A stretch of DNA of 38,754 bases, from the NCBI GenBank assembly GCA_003650305.1, contig QMOV01000011.1, positions 1 to 38,754 of the forward strand, written 5' to 3'. Shown here piece by piece: positions 25,378-33,957 of the stretch; the stretch's first letter is position 1; each line of letters opens with the position of its first letter. The notes below the pieces were generated by a model. It worked only from the letters and a program-made list of their open reading frames with translations. It was not told the origin of the DNA and made no database searches. The translations under genes were made by a program, and so were the position numbers. This stretch comes from Bacteroidota bacterium (GTDB lineage: Bacteria > Bacteroidota > Bacteroidia > Flavobacteriales > Flavobacteriaceae).

Positions 25378-26059
25378 ATAAATGGGCTTTAATTTTGTGT
25401 TTCTGCAATTTAAATTAATATCTTGTTTTACATTAAACCTTCTATATAAATTTGTATCCTAATTTGTACCTTAACTAATTTAAACACTTATAAACATTGA
25501 TATAATACTTTTTGTATCGGAAAGCAACTTCACTTAATAACAAGTAACGAAAATAAACCAAAATAATATTCAATCCGTTTTGAGGTAGTTTATGATGCAG
25601 AACAGAATGTTACTACAGAAGTTAGGAGTATTAAAACAGATCTTAATTTAAATAAATACTCCCAATTTATTAAAATATGAGATTATAAAGTAGCCAGAAC
25701 GATAATCCAGTAAATAAAGTTCCCATTAGAAAGAAAAATAGAGCTTTTAGCTCTATGCTTTTGTTGTTTATTTTATTTAAAAATTCCATAATAATTGATT
25801 TGGGGTTAATTATTGACAGCTATATTATGCAAAACAACAGTTAGAAATAAAAATATTCGATGTAATGCGTAAAAGTTTAACAAAAACACAATAATCTTTA
25901 ATAAAACCTATGGCTTTATATTAATTTAATGTTCTTAAATTTGTAGAAAAGCAAATAATTGTTTAAGATAAAGGCTCTTTTTTAGCTAATTACTTCACAA
26001 ACTATATTCGCATCAACTTCTACATGATAAATTACTTTTTGTGTATGAGGAGTAATTTT
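25378..26059. other. Largely non-coding stretch with one small minus-strand ORF
   Basis: About 680 bases between two convergent genes. It contains the 39-codon minus-strand frame at 25670-25789. It also has an open plus-strand tail without a start codon (25567-25680) and an in-frame continuation of the 26060 gene past its stop (25982-26059). No strong terminator, tRNA or repeat was seen; a 7-bp hairpin (25738-25756) lies inside the small ORF. Confidence 0.5.
25670..25789 (-). CDS. Possible 39-aa single-span membrane protein
   Basis: Minus-strand ATG at 25787-25789 and TAA at 25670-25672. The peptide starts with a charged stretch (MEFLNKINNKSIELKAL) followed by one membrane helix ending at the C-terminus (FFFLMGTLFTGLSFWLLYNL). 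Charged N-terminus plus a single helix is the common layout of real bacterial micro-membrane proteins and is unlikely in random sequence. I recognise no family. It stands alone between longer genes. Confidence 0.4.
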   Translation of the reverse strand: MEFLNKINNKSIELKALFFFLMGTLFTGLSFWLLYNLIF

Positions 26060-26713
26060 CTATTGCTTCAAAATAATCAATCGCGCTTTATAGCCAGTTG
26101 TAATAAGCCAACGGTTAGATGAAAGGAGCACATCGTTTTCATCATAAATTTTAAGTTCAGCTGTATTTGGGCTTGATAACCCTTCGTTTAAAGCCTCAAA
26201 CTCAATAGTGTTAAAACCTTCGCCAATTTCAATATCAATTGTATAATACGACCCAGTTAAAGTAATATTTGGATGTACAATGGCTTTATTTAAAAATAAT
26301 CTTATGCGATCACCATCTACATATTCATGATCTCTACATTTAATCCTAATATATTTCGATGTTGTTTTTATATCTCCTAAATAATGATCTCTACTAAATT
26401 TAGATACATCTTTTTGTCCTTCACCAAATTGTTGATTAATATACCAAGTAGGTTTTATAAGATTACTTTTTGCAGTTATATCAACTCCAGATTTCTTTTT
26501 AAAAAAATCGGTTAATGGTATATTATATAAAGAAGGTCTATTGTTTATACTTGTAATTCCCCGAAAAGGAGTTAGTTTGACCGACAATATAGTTTTTGAA
26601 TTAGAGCTAGTATCTATATCCTTAAAATTTATAATTTTTTTAGATCCATCTATTTGTGCATTTAAAGACACACTTAAACAAAGAGAAAAAAATATAAAGA
26701 GCTTAATTTTCAT
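26060..26713 (-). CDS. Secreted protein of unknown function
   Basis: A 217-aa protein with a clear signal peptide (MKIKLFIFFSLCLSVSLNAQ, cleavage expected around residue 20). The mature part has no membrane helix. The C-terminal 100 residues look like a beta-sandwich of strands with short turns (IRIKCRDHEYVDGDRIRLFL, YYTIDIEIGEGFNTIEFEAL), ending KARLIILKQ. Similar small exported proteins occur in flavobacteria, but I cannot name a domain or role. The stop is TAG, and the same frame stays open for 25 more codons to TAA at 25982-25984. The neighbouring genes give no functional hint. Confidence 0.8.
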   Translation of the reverse strand: MKIKLFIFFSLCLSVSLNAQIDGSKKIINFKDIDTSSNSKTILSVKLTPFRGITSINNRPSLYNIPLTDFFKKKSGVDITAKSNLIKPTWYINQQFGEGQKDVSKFSRDHYLGDIKTTSKYIRIKCRDHEYVDGDRIRLFLNKAIVHPNITLTGSYYTIDIEIGEGFNTIEFEALNEGLSSPNTAELKIYDENDVLLSSNRWLITTGYKARLIILKQ

Positions 26714-27005
26714 GTGTTAATATTTATTGTTTTTCAATGGTCACATGCAGTTCGCTATTAATAATTCCCTAGGGCAAGAAAAATTTTAATATGCTAGTTT
26801 CATAGGTTTTTAGAATGTGATCTGAAATATTGCAATTTTGAGCTAAAGATATATAATTGGTTTAGTATTACTAATACATTAACGATACTTTAAACTTATT
26901 TATATCTCTGTTAACAAAAATTATTCCATTAGCAACATTTTTTAAAGATATCTTATAATAATACTATAAATTTGAAACGGTTAATTTGAATTTATAGCAA
27001 TAGCA

Positions 27006-29909
27006 TTGAATACTTTACTACAAGAATTAGCATTACAATTAGAAGGCGAATTGCACTATGACTCCATGATGAAAAGTCTTTATGCGACTGATGCTTCTGT
27101 ATATAGAGAACTCCCTTTAGCAGTAGCTTTACCTAAACATTCTAAAGACATTCAAACGCTTATTATGTTTGCAAAAACTAATAAGATAAGTCTTATTCCT
27201 CGTGCAGCAGGAACCTCTTTAGCTGGACAATGTGTTGGTAATGGTATTGTTGTGGACATATCTAAATATATGAACCAGATTTTAGAAATTAATGTTTCCG
27301 AAAATTGGGTTCGTGTACAACCTGGAGTCGTAAGAGATGAGCTAAATGTATTCGTAAAGCCATATGGCTTATTTTTTGGACCAAACACATCTACTGCAAA
27401 TCGATGCATGATAGGAGGAATGGTAGGCAATAATTCTTGTGGATCTACTTCAATAGTTTATAGTTCTACAAGGGAACATGTACTGGAACTAAAAACCATT
27501 TTAAGCGATGGAAGCGAAGTGGTTTTTAATTCGCTTAATAAAAGTCAATTTGAATACAAGCAAAAAGGAAATTCTTTAGAAGCTCAATTATACAATCAGA
27601 TTTTTACAGAACTCTCTGATTCTGAAACTCAAAAACAAATTATAGATGAGTTCCCAAAAGCCTCTGTAAGTCGAAGAAATACAGGTTATGCAGTAGATGC
27701 ATTACTTAAAACAAGTGTTTTTTCAAAAGCAACAGAATCATTTAACTTTTGCAAAATCCTGTGTGGATCAGAAGGAACATTAGCATTCACAACAGAAATA
27801 AAACTGAATCTTGTGCCTTTGCCAAAGCCAAAAGATGTCGTTATTGCTGCACATTTTAAAAGTATTAACGATAGTTTAAAAGCAACTGTAATTGCGATGC
27901 AACACAAGCCTACAGCTTGTGAACTTATGGACAAAACCATTTTAGATTGTACAAAAGGTAACATTGAGCAACAAAAAAATCGCTTTTTTGTGGAAGGTGA
28001 TCCTGAAGCTATTTTAATGATTGAGTTTCGTTCAGACACTTTGCAAGAATCGAAAACATTAGCCAATAACCTTATAAATGATTTAAAAGAACATAATCTT
28101 GGCTTTGCATTTCCTATAATTTCTGGCATTGAAACAGAAAAAGTTTGGAATTTACGCAAAGCTGGTTTAGGGCTTTTGGCAAATATTTCAGGAGATAAAA
28201 AGGCAGTGGCTTGTATTGAAGATACAGCTATAAATGTTGAAGAATTACCAGAATATATCAATGAGTTTTCTGCCTTAATGAAAGGCTTTAATCAAGACGC
28301 AGTATATTATGCACATGCTGGAGCAGGAGAATTGCATTTGCGTCCAATTTTAGATTTAAAGCAATCTGAAGATGTAAAATTATTTAGAGGCATTAGCGAA
28401 GCCTCTGCAAAATTGGTTAAAAAATATAAGGGTTCTTTAAGTGGAGAACATGGCGATGGAAGAGTACGTTCAGAGTTTATTCCATTAGTATTAGGCAGAG
28501 AAAATTATAAGTTGTTAAAACGTATAAAACATACTTGGGATAAAAATTCCATTTTTAACCCAGGTAAGATTGTTGATGCAGAACCAATGGATAAAAGTTT
28601 GAGATATGAAGCTGTTGTTGAAACAAAAGAGATAGAAACAGTCTTTAATTTTGAAGAAACAGGAGGCATATTACGAACTGCCGAAAAATGTAATGGTTCT
28701 GGCGATTGTAGAAAACTCAATTTTGCAGGAGGCACTATGTGTCCAAGTTATAGAGCGACTTTAGACGAAAAAGATACAACTAGAGGAAGAGCAAATATTT
28801 TACGAGAATTTTTAACTCAAAACGTAAAAGACAATCCGTTTAATCATCCTGAAATTAAAACAGCCATGGATTTGTGCTTGTCTTGTAAAGGATGTAAATC
28901 GGAGTGTCCATCAAATATAGATATGGCTACTTTAAAAGCCGAATTTTTACATCAGTATTACAAAAGCAATCCAGTGCCACTGCGTTCCAAAGCAATTGCA
29001 AATATTAATAAGATAAATGGGTTTGCTAGTAAATTTTCTAGTATTCATAATTTTTTGATTAAACAAGATTGGTTAAAATCGGTTTTAGGTATAGCAAAAC
29101 AAAGGTCGCTTCCAAAATTGCATTCTACAAGTTTAAGGCAATGGTTTACAACCTTAAAACAAAATGAGTATAAAAGAAAAGTCTATCTGTTCTGTGATGA
29201 ATACACTAACTATTATGATGTAGAACTTGGTATAAAAACGATTAAGCTTCTTAATAAATTAGGTTACGAAGTAAACATAATAAAGCATGCTGAAAGTGGA
29301 AGAGCATATATTTCCAAAGGATTTTTACATCAAGCAAAAAAGATTGCCGAAAAAAACGTAGATACGCTTAAAGATATCATTTCAAGCGAAACACCATTAA
29401 TAGGAATAGAGCCTTCAACAATTCTCGGATTTAGAGATGAATACCCTAATTTGATTACTTCAGAAAATAAACCTATAGCTTTAAAATTAAGCAAAAATGT
29501 GTTGTTAATAGACGAATTTATTTCTCAAGAAATTGACAAGGGAAATATTTCTTCTTCACTTTTTACTTCCGTAGAAAAAGAAATTATGCTTCATGGTCAT
29601 TGTCATCAAAAAGCATTATCATCTATTGATTATACTGAAAAATTACTAACCTTACCTATAAATTACAATGTTAAAACCATTCCGTCAGGATGTTGTGGTA
29701 TGGCTGGATCTTTCGGTTACGAAAAAGAACATTTTAAATTGAGTAATAAAATTGGGGAAATGGTTTTATTCCCAGCAATTAGGCAAACAAAAAACAATGT
29801 AATAATAGCTGCATCTGGAACAAGTTGTCGTCATCAAATTAAAGATGGGACAAAAAAAACAGCTTTACATCCAATCGAAATTTTATATGATGCACTTAAA
29901 GAATTGTAG
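27006..29909 (+). CDS. FAD/iron-sulfur D-2-hydroxyacid dehydrogenase (YdiJ/Dld-type fusion)
   Basis: A 967-aa fusion enzyme. The N-terminal half is a FAD_binding_4 domain (about 30-230; LIPRAAGTSLAGQCVGNGIV) followed by a FAD-oxidase C domain with the YYAHAGAGELHLRP and SGEHGDGRVRSEFIP motifs that bind flavin and substrate. Then come two ferredoxin-like cluster motifs (from Cys562, and CLSCKGCKSEC from Cys624). The C-terminal part has CCG-type motifs (HGHCHQKAL; SGCCGMAGSFGYE). This matches the D-2-hydroxyglutarate/D-lactate dehydrogenase fusion family that passes electrons to the quinone pool. The start is TTG 27006: an in-frame stop lies eight codons upstream and there is no nearby ATG. It lies 77 bases ahead of the Crp/Fnr gene. 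Confidence 0.9.
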   Translation: MNTLLQELALQLEGELHYDSMMKSLYATDASVYRELPLAVALPKHSKDIQTLIMFAKTNKISLIPRAAGTSLAGQCVGNGIVVDISKYMNQILEINVSENWVRVQPGVVRDELNVFVKPYGLFFGPNTSTANRCMIGGMVGNNSCGSTSIVYSSTREHVLELKTILSDGSEVVFNSLNKSQFEYKQKGNSLEAQLYNQIFTELSDSETQKQIIDEFPKASVSRRNTGYAVDALLKTSVFSKATESFNFCKILCGSEGTLAFTTEIKLNLVPLPKPKDVVIAAHFKSINDSLKATVIAMQHKPTACELMDKTILDCTKGNIEQQKNRFFVEGDPEAILMIEFRSDTLQESKTLANNLINDLKEHNLGFAFPIISGIETEKVWNLRKAGLGLLANISGDKKAVACIEDTAINVEELPEYINEFSALMKGFNQDAVYYAHAGAGELHLRPILDLKQSEDVKLFRGISEASAKLVKKYKGSLSGEHGDGRVRSEFIPLVLGRENYKLLKRIKHTWDKNSIFNPGKIVDAEPMDKSLRYEAVVETKEIETVFNFEETGGILRTAEKCNGSGDCRKLNFAGGTMCPSYRATLDEKDTTRGRANILREFLTQNVKDNPFNHPEIKTAMDLCLSCKGCKSECPSNIDMATLKAEFLHQYYKSNPVPLRSKAIANINKINGFASKFSSIHNFLIKQDWLKSVLGIAKQRSLPKLHSTSLRQWFTTLKQNEYKRKVYLFCDEYTNYYDVELGIKTIKLLNKLGYEVNIIKHAESGRAYISKGFLHQAKKIAEKNVDTLKDIISSETPLIGIEPSTILGFRDEYPNLITSENKPIALKLSKNVLLIDEFISQEIDKGNISSSLFTSVEKEIMLHGHCHQKALSSIDYTEKLLTLPINYNVKTIPSGCCGMAGSFGYEKEHFKLSNKIGEMVLFPAIRQTKNNVIIAASGTSCRHQIKDGTKKTALHPIEILYDALKEL

Positions 29910-29986
29910 TAAACCACAGTTAATTAATTAAGTATTCCATAAACCTTTAATTTTTATTTACTTTACAGCAGATTAATACAGCATTT

Positions 29987-30619
29987 ATGATTGATGAATT
30001 AAAACTAAATTATGGTCACTTGTTCGAAGACGAGTTATTGCAAGAGATAAACAATGTTGGCGTTTTTAAAGAAGTGCCTGAAGGTTTCAAGTTAATAGAA
30101 ATAGGAAGCTATATTAAGTCTATGCCGCTTTTGGTTAGTGGAGCAATTAAAATACTTCGAGAAGACAGCATAGGAGATGATCTTATCTTATATTTTTTAG
30201 AACGAGGAGATACTTGTGCTATGACATTGTCTTGTTGCGTAGGACAATCAAAAAGTGAAATTCGTGCCATTGCAGAAACAGATGCGAAATTAATTATGAT
30301 TCCTGTCGAAAAAATGAGCGAATGGATGGGTAAATATAAAAGTTGGCAGAATTTTATACTCCAAAGTTACCATGAAAGAATGATGGAATTGCTTGAAGCC
30401 ATAGATACTATTGCCTTTTTAAAAATGGATGAGCGCATATTTAAATACCTGAAAGATAAAGCAATGATAAATAGTAATAATATCCTCAATATAACACATC
30501 AAGATATCGCGTATGATTTGCACACCTCTAGAGTAGTAGTTTCCAGACTTTTAAAGACACTAGAAAACGATGGCAAAATAAAACTTCATAGAAATAGCAT
30601 CAAAATCATTTCAATTTAA
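29987..30619 (+). CDS. Crp/Fnr-family regulator, likely activator of the sulfur genes
   Basis: A 210-aa regulator with a cyclic-nucleotide-binding-type jelly roll (about 15-115), dimer helix (about 118-140) and winged helix-turn-helix (about 145-205). It has no FNR-type N-terminal cysteine cluster, but it carries Cys77, Cys83 and Cys84 in GDTCAMTLSCCVG, where effector contacts lie in CRP. The recognition helix reads SRVVVSRLLKTLE: the arginines equivalent to CRP Arg180 and Arg185 are kept (Arg182, Arg187), while the position of Glu181 is Val183, so its site should differ from TGTGA. Three GTAAC-N4-GTTAC repeats downstream are the natural candidates. Thiol-based sensing of persulfide or oxidants is inference. 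The gene has no such site in its own upstream region. Confidence 0.9.
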   Translation: MIDELKLNYGHLFEDELLQEINNVGVFKEVPEGFKLIEIGSYIKSMPLLVSGAIKILREDSIGDDLILYFLERGDTCAMTLSCCVGQSKSEIRAIAETDAKLIMIPVEKMSEWMGKYKSWQNFILQSYHERMMELLEAIDTIAFLKMDERIFKYLKDKAMINSNNILNITHQDIAYDLHTSRVVVSRLLKTLENDGKIKLHRNSIKIISI

Positions 30620-30630
30620 ATGCACTCTCT

Positions 30631-30674
30631 GTAACTAATGTTACTTGATTTGTTGTTATTAGATATTACTTTTG
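30631..30674 (+). promoter_or_regulatory. Crp/Fnr-type operator and promoter, site 1 (TauE/SafE gene)
   Basis: The perfect inverted repeat GTAACTAATGTTAC (30631-30644) is followed, 22 bases later, by TACTTTTG (30667-30674), an exact TAnnTTTG -7 box. The ATG is at 30700. If transcription starts a few bases after the box, the repeat centre lies near -41.5, the class II position for Crp/Fnr activators. The same arrangement recurs at 31547 and 33958. Confidence 0.85.
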
Positions 30675-30699
30675 CTCAACAAAAAACACTAGGTATTAA

Positions 30700-31515
30700 A
30701 TGGATTTCATAGAAATTTTCGGATATATAAGTGCCTTATTAATTGGCATGTCTTTAGGTTTAATAGGTGGAGGAGGCTCTATTCTAGCAGTTCCAGTTTT
30801 AGCATATTTATTTTCTATTGAAGAAAAAGCGGCAACTGCATACTCACTATTTATAGTAGGTTCAAGTGCTTTATTTGGTGGAATAAGACAACATTATAAA
30901 GGCTATGTGAATTGGAAAACAGCTATTGTTTTTGGATTTCCTGCTATTGTTGGAGTTTCAGTAGTAAGAAAATTTCTTGTTCCAGTTTTACCGGATGTGC
31001 TTTTCACTATTGAAGATTTTGAGTTTACACGTCGGATGGGAATGTTTGGTTTATTTGCAGTCTTAATGATACCTGCGGCATTCTCTATGTTAAAAGTTAC
31101 AAAGCAAGAAAAGCTAGATAAGCCCAAAAAAGTTAAATATAATTATCTTATACTAATACTCTCTGAAGGCTTTATAGTTGGCGTAATTACTGGATTAATT
31201 GGCGCTGGAGGAGGATTTTTAATTATTCCAGCTTTAGTAATTTTAGCAAATTTAGAGATGAAAGTTGCCGTTGCTACATCATTAATCATTATTGCTGTAA
31301 AGTCTCTAATAGGTTTCTTTTTAGGAGATGCTTTTACAATGGATATTGATTGGCAATTTTTAATTATTTTTACATTGCTATCATTTATCGGAATTTTTAT
31401 TGGCAGTTATTTAAGTAACTTTTTAAATGGAGAAAAACTAAAAAAAGGATTTGGCTATTTTATTATAGTCATGGCAATATTTATTTTTTATATGGAATTT
31501 TTTGTGAATGTGTAG
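30700..31515 (+). CDS. TauE/SafE-family membrane exporter (sulfite/organosulfur)
   Basis: A 271-aa inner-membrane protein with about seven or eight hydrophobic helices and the duplicated family motif: ALLIGMSLGLIGGGGSILAV near the N-terminus and GVITGLIGAGGGFLIIPAL in the second half. TauE/SafE proteins export sulfite, sulfoacetate or related anions. Here it is placed first after the regulator and under operator site 1, so it most likely removes sulfite or thiosulfate made by persulfide oxidation. A 101-base gap carrying operator site 2 separates it from the MBL-rhodanese gene, so each has its own promoter. The exact substrate cannot be decided from sequence. Confidence 0.88.
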   Translation: MDFIEIFGYISALLIGMSLGLIGGGGSILAVPVLAYLFSIEEKAATAYSLFIVGSSALFGGIRQHYKGYVNWKTAIVFGFPAIVGVSVVRKFLVPVLPDVLFTIEDFEFTRRMGMFGLFAVLMIPAAFSMLKVTKQEKLDKPKKVKYNYLILILSEGFIVGVITGLIGAGGGFLIIPALVILANLEMKVAVATSLIIIAVKSLIGFFLGDAFTMDIDWQFLIIFTLLSFIGIFIGSYLSNFLNGEKLKKGFGYFIIVMAIFIFYMEFFVNV

Positions 31516-31546
31516 TATTATAAGCATCATTGTGAAGCAATTATTT

Positions 31547-31590
31547 GTAACTATTGTTACTGTATCAATGATAAAGCAATATTACATTTG
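31547..31590 (+). promoter_or_regulatory. Crp/Fnr-type operator and promoter, site 2 (MBL-rhodanese gene)
   Basis: The perfect inverted repeat GTAACTATTGTTAC (31547-31560), then 22 bases, then TACATTTG (31583-31590), an exact -7 box. The ATG is at 31617. The four central bases differ from sites 1 and 3 while the arms are identical, as expected for a protein-bound operator rather than a copied repeat. Confidence 0.85.
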
Positions 31591-31616
31591 AACCTTAAAT
31601 AATTTAAACTAATAAC

Positions 31617-33032
31617 ATGAAAGTAGAACAAATATATACAGGATGTTTAGCACACGCTGCTTATTACATCGAGAGTAATGGTGAAGTAGCCATTATTGAT
31701 CCTTTAAGAGAAGTACAACCCTACATTGATCGTGCAAAAACAGACGATGCAAAAATAAAGTACATTTTTGAAACGCATTTCCATGCCGATTTTGTGAGTG
31801 GACATTTAGATTTACAAAAAAAGACAGGAGCTAAAATTGTGTTTGGACCAACAGCTAAACCTAGTTATGATGCCATAATTGCTGAAGATAATCAAATCTT
31901 CGTGGTAGGCGATTATAAAATTAAAGTAATCCATACACCTGGTCATACTATGGAGAGTACTACATATTTACTTATAGACGAAAATGGCAAAGAACACGGT
32001 ATAGTTACAGGAGACACCTTGTTTATTGGCGATGTTGGAAGACCTGATCTTGCACAACATATTGTTTCAGACCTTACCGAAGATAAACTTGCAGGATATT
32101 TATTCGATTCTCTTCGGAATAAAATAATGCCATTAAGCGACGATTTAATTGTCTATCCAAATCATGGTGCAGGTTCTGCTTGTGGAAAGAATATGAGTAG
32201 CGAAACTACAGATACTTTAGGCAATCAAAAAAGAACTAATTATGCTTTACGAGCAGACATGACTAAAGAAGAGTTTATAAAAGAATTATTAACAGGTTTA
32301 ACAGCACCTCCAGGATATTTTCCACAAAATGTACTAATGAATATTCAGGGTTATGAAAGCCTTGATGATGTAATGGAAAAAGCTCAAAAACCGTTATCTC
32401 CATTAGAATTTGAAACTGCTGCTAACGAAACTGGAGCAGTTATGCTAGATGTTCGTGATCAAGATGATTTTGCAAAAGGACATATTCCTCGTTCAATCTT
32501 TATTGGTTTAGATGGCGAATTTGCACCTTGGGTAGGAGCTTTAATTGCAGATGTTAAACAACCTATTTTACTAATTTCTCCAAAAGGTCGTGAAGAAGAG
32601 GCACTTACAAGACTTTCCAGAATTGGTTTTGATAATACAATTGGTTATTTAGAAGGTGGTTTCGAAGCATGGAAAAAAAATGCAATGGAGTACGATACTG
32701 TTACTGCCATATATGCTATGGAATTTAAAAAAGCAATTGAAGAAAAACACGTACCAGTTTATGATGTAAGAAAAGAGTCTGAATATCTTTCAGAACATAT
32801 AGAGAATGCAAATCATATGTGTTTAAGTACTATTAATAATGATATTGCAGAATACCCAACAGACAAAACGTTTTATATTCATTGTCAAGGAGGATATCGT
32901 TCTATGATTGCTTCATCTATTTTAAAAGCCAGAGGCATCCATAATATTATTGATGTTGCAGGAGGCTTTGATGCGATTAAAGAAGTTGGAACTCCTGTAA
33001 CAGATTATGTTTGCCCTACAACGTTAATATAA
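31617..33032 (+). CDS. Persulfide dioxygenase-rhodanese fusion (CstB-like)
   Basis: A 471-aa cytoplasmic protein. Residues about 1-245 are an ETHE1-type metallo-beta-lactamase fold with the iron-binding THFHADFVSGH (His54, His56, Asp58) and HTPGHTMEST. Two rhodanese domains follow. The first (about 265-360) has LISPKGREEEA where the active-site loop should be, without cysteine, so it is probably non-catalytic. The second (about 370-465) has the loop HCQGGYRS with Cys423. The order MBL, inactive rhodanese, active rhodanese matches CstB of Staphylococcus aureus, which oxidises persulfides and yields thiosulfate. It is under operator site 2, and the stand-alone rhodanese gene starts 8 bases downstream. 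Confidence 0.92.
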   Translation: MKVEQIYTGCLAHAAYYIESNGEVAIIDPLREVQPYIDRAKTDDAKIKYIFETHFHADFVSGHLDLQKKTGAKIVFGPTAKPSYDAIIAEDNQIFVVGDYKIKVIHTPGHTMESTTYLLIDENGKEHGIVTGDTLFIGDVGRPDLAQHIVSDLTEDKLAGYLFDSLRNKIMPLSDDLIVYPNHGAGSACGKNMSSETTDTLGNQKRTNYALRADMTKEEFIKELLTGLTAPPGYFPQNVLMNIQGYESLDDVMEKAQKPLSPLEFETAANETGAVMLDVRDQDDFAKGHIPRSIFIGLDGEFAPWVGALIADVKQPILLISPKGREEEALTRLSRIGFDNTIGYLEGGFEAWKKNAMEYDTVTAIYAMEFKKAIEEKHVPVYDVRKESEYLSEHIENANHMCLSTINNDIAEYPTDKTFYIHCQGGYRSMIASSILKARGIHNIIDVAGGFDAIKEVGTPVTDYVCPTTLI

Positions 33033-33040
33033 AACTATTT

Positions 33041-33355
33041 ATGAAAAACATCACACAAGAAGAATGGAGAGAACTACTGTCTAATGATGATGATGCAGTT
33101 ATTATAGATTCAAGAACTCCAAATGAATGGCGAGCTGGTGTTTTTGAAAATTCTCTTTTAATGAATATTAACGACCCACAATCTTTTATGGACGACGTTA
33201 ATAAATTGGATAAAGAAAAGAATTATTATGTGTACTGCCGAAGCGGAATAAGAAGCATTCAAGCGTGTCAAGTTCTCGAAAGTGTTGGTATTAAAACCAC
33301 TTATAACCTTTTAGGCGGAATTTTGATATGGAATGGTAAAACAGTAATACCATAG
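33041..33355 (+). CDS. Single-domain rhodanese, cytoplasmic
   Basis: A 104-aa rhodanese (sulfurtransferase) with catalytic loop YCRSGIRS, Cys66. Start chosen at ATG 33041 (MKNITQEEWREL), 8 bases after the preceding stop. A longer frame from 33011 would overlap the MBL-rhodanese gene and adds no conserved sequence. No signal peptide. It probably accepts or hands on sulfane sulfur for the fusion enzyme with which it is co-transcribed. A strong terminator hairpin (33416-33454) ends this unit. Confidence 0.9.
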   Translation: MKNITQEEWRELLSNDDDAVIIDSRTPNEWRAGVFENSLLMNINDPQSFMDDVNKLDKEKNYYVYCRSGIRSIQACQVLESVGIKTTYNLLGGILIWNGKTVIP

Positions 33356-33415
33356 TATAAATAACAAAGAATACTTTAAAAAGTGTATGTAAAATAAATA
33401 TTGATTAATAGCAAT

Positions 33416-33455
33416 AAAAGGGAGTAGCATATATTTGTTTTGTGACTCCCTTTTT
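33416..33455 (+). terminator. Rho-independent terminator after the rhodanese gene
   Basis: Perfect 10-bp stem AAAAGGGAGT (33416-33425) / ACTCCCTTTT (33445-33454), a 19-base loop, and a T-run at 33451-33455. The A/T symmetry suggests it works in both directions. A TATATTTG box (33430-33437) in the loop could be a promoter for the next gene, but no -33 element sits at the right distance. Confidence 0.75.
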
Positions 33456-33488
33456 ATTAAATTATTTTTCTAAACTAAAGCACGATTT

Positions 33489-33860
33489 ATGAAAAAGATC
33501 TTAATAATTTTATTTCTAATAAGTTCTATTGTAGCATGTAAATCACAACCTAAAGAAATTTTAAGAAAGGTAGATGTAGTTACTTTTAAAGAAGAATTAG
33601 CTCATAAAAAAAACATTCAGTTGGTTGATGTGAGAACACCAGAAGAATACCAAGAAGGCTACATAGAAAATGCTATTCTCATAGATTATTTTTCAGAAGA
33701 TTTCAATACTAAAATTCAAGAATTAGATAAAGAAAAACCTGTATATCTCTATTGTAGAAGCGGAAACAGAAGTGGTAAAGCATCTATATTATTATTAGAT
33801 TTCGGATTTACAGAAATAGTAGATTTAGAAGGTGGTTACGAAGCATGGAGCGAACAATAA
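33489..33860 (+). CDS. Rhodanese lipoprotein
   Basis: A 123-aa lipoprotein: short signal with lipobox IVAC (Cys17), then a rhodanese domain (about 28-120) with motif VDVRTPEEYQEGYI and catalytic loop YCRSGNRSG (Cys89). It should face the periplasm and act on sulfane sulfur outside the inner membrane, complementing the cytoplasmic copy encoded at 33041. It lies between two terminator or operator regions and has no GTAAC-N4-GTTAC site directly upstream, so its control may differ from its neighbours. Confidence 0.9.
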   Translation: MKKILIILFLISSIVACKSQPKEILRKVDVVTFKEELAHKKNIQLVDVRTPEEYQEGYIENAILIDYFSEDFNTKIQELDKEKPVYLYCRSGNRSGKASILLLDFGFTEIVDLEGGYEAWSEQ

Positions 33861-33957
33861 ATTCAAAAAAAATATTAACAACTATAGATGTACAGAACCT
33901 TAAATATCTAGTTAACAAAACACCATTCATTTAGGTCACTATTTTTATTTTTTTAAT

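Noticed and set aside
25567-25680. Plus-strand open tail (…IRFEVVYDAEQNVTTEV…) as a gene or remnant
   Set aside because: It has a coding-like look but no start codon, only 37 codons, and overlaps the small minus-strand ORF; I could not link it to a family.
33011-33040. Upstream start for the small rhodanese
   Set aside because: It would overlap the MBL-rhodanese gene by 22 bases and adds a leader not seen in rhodaneses; ATG 33041 fits better.
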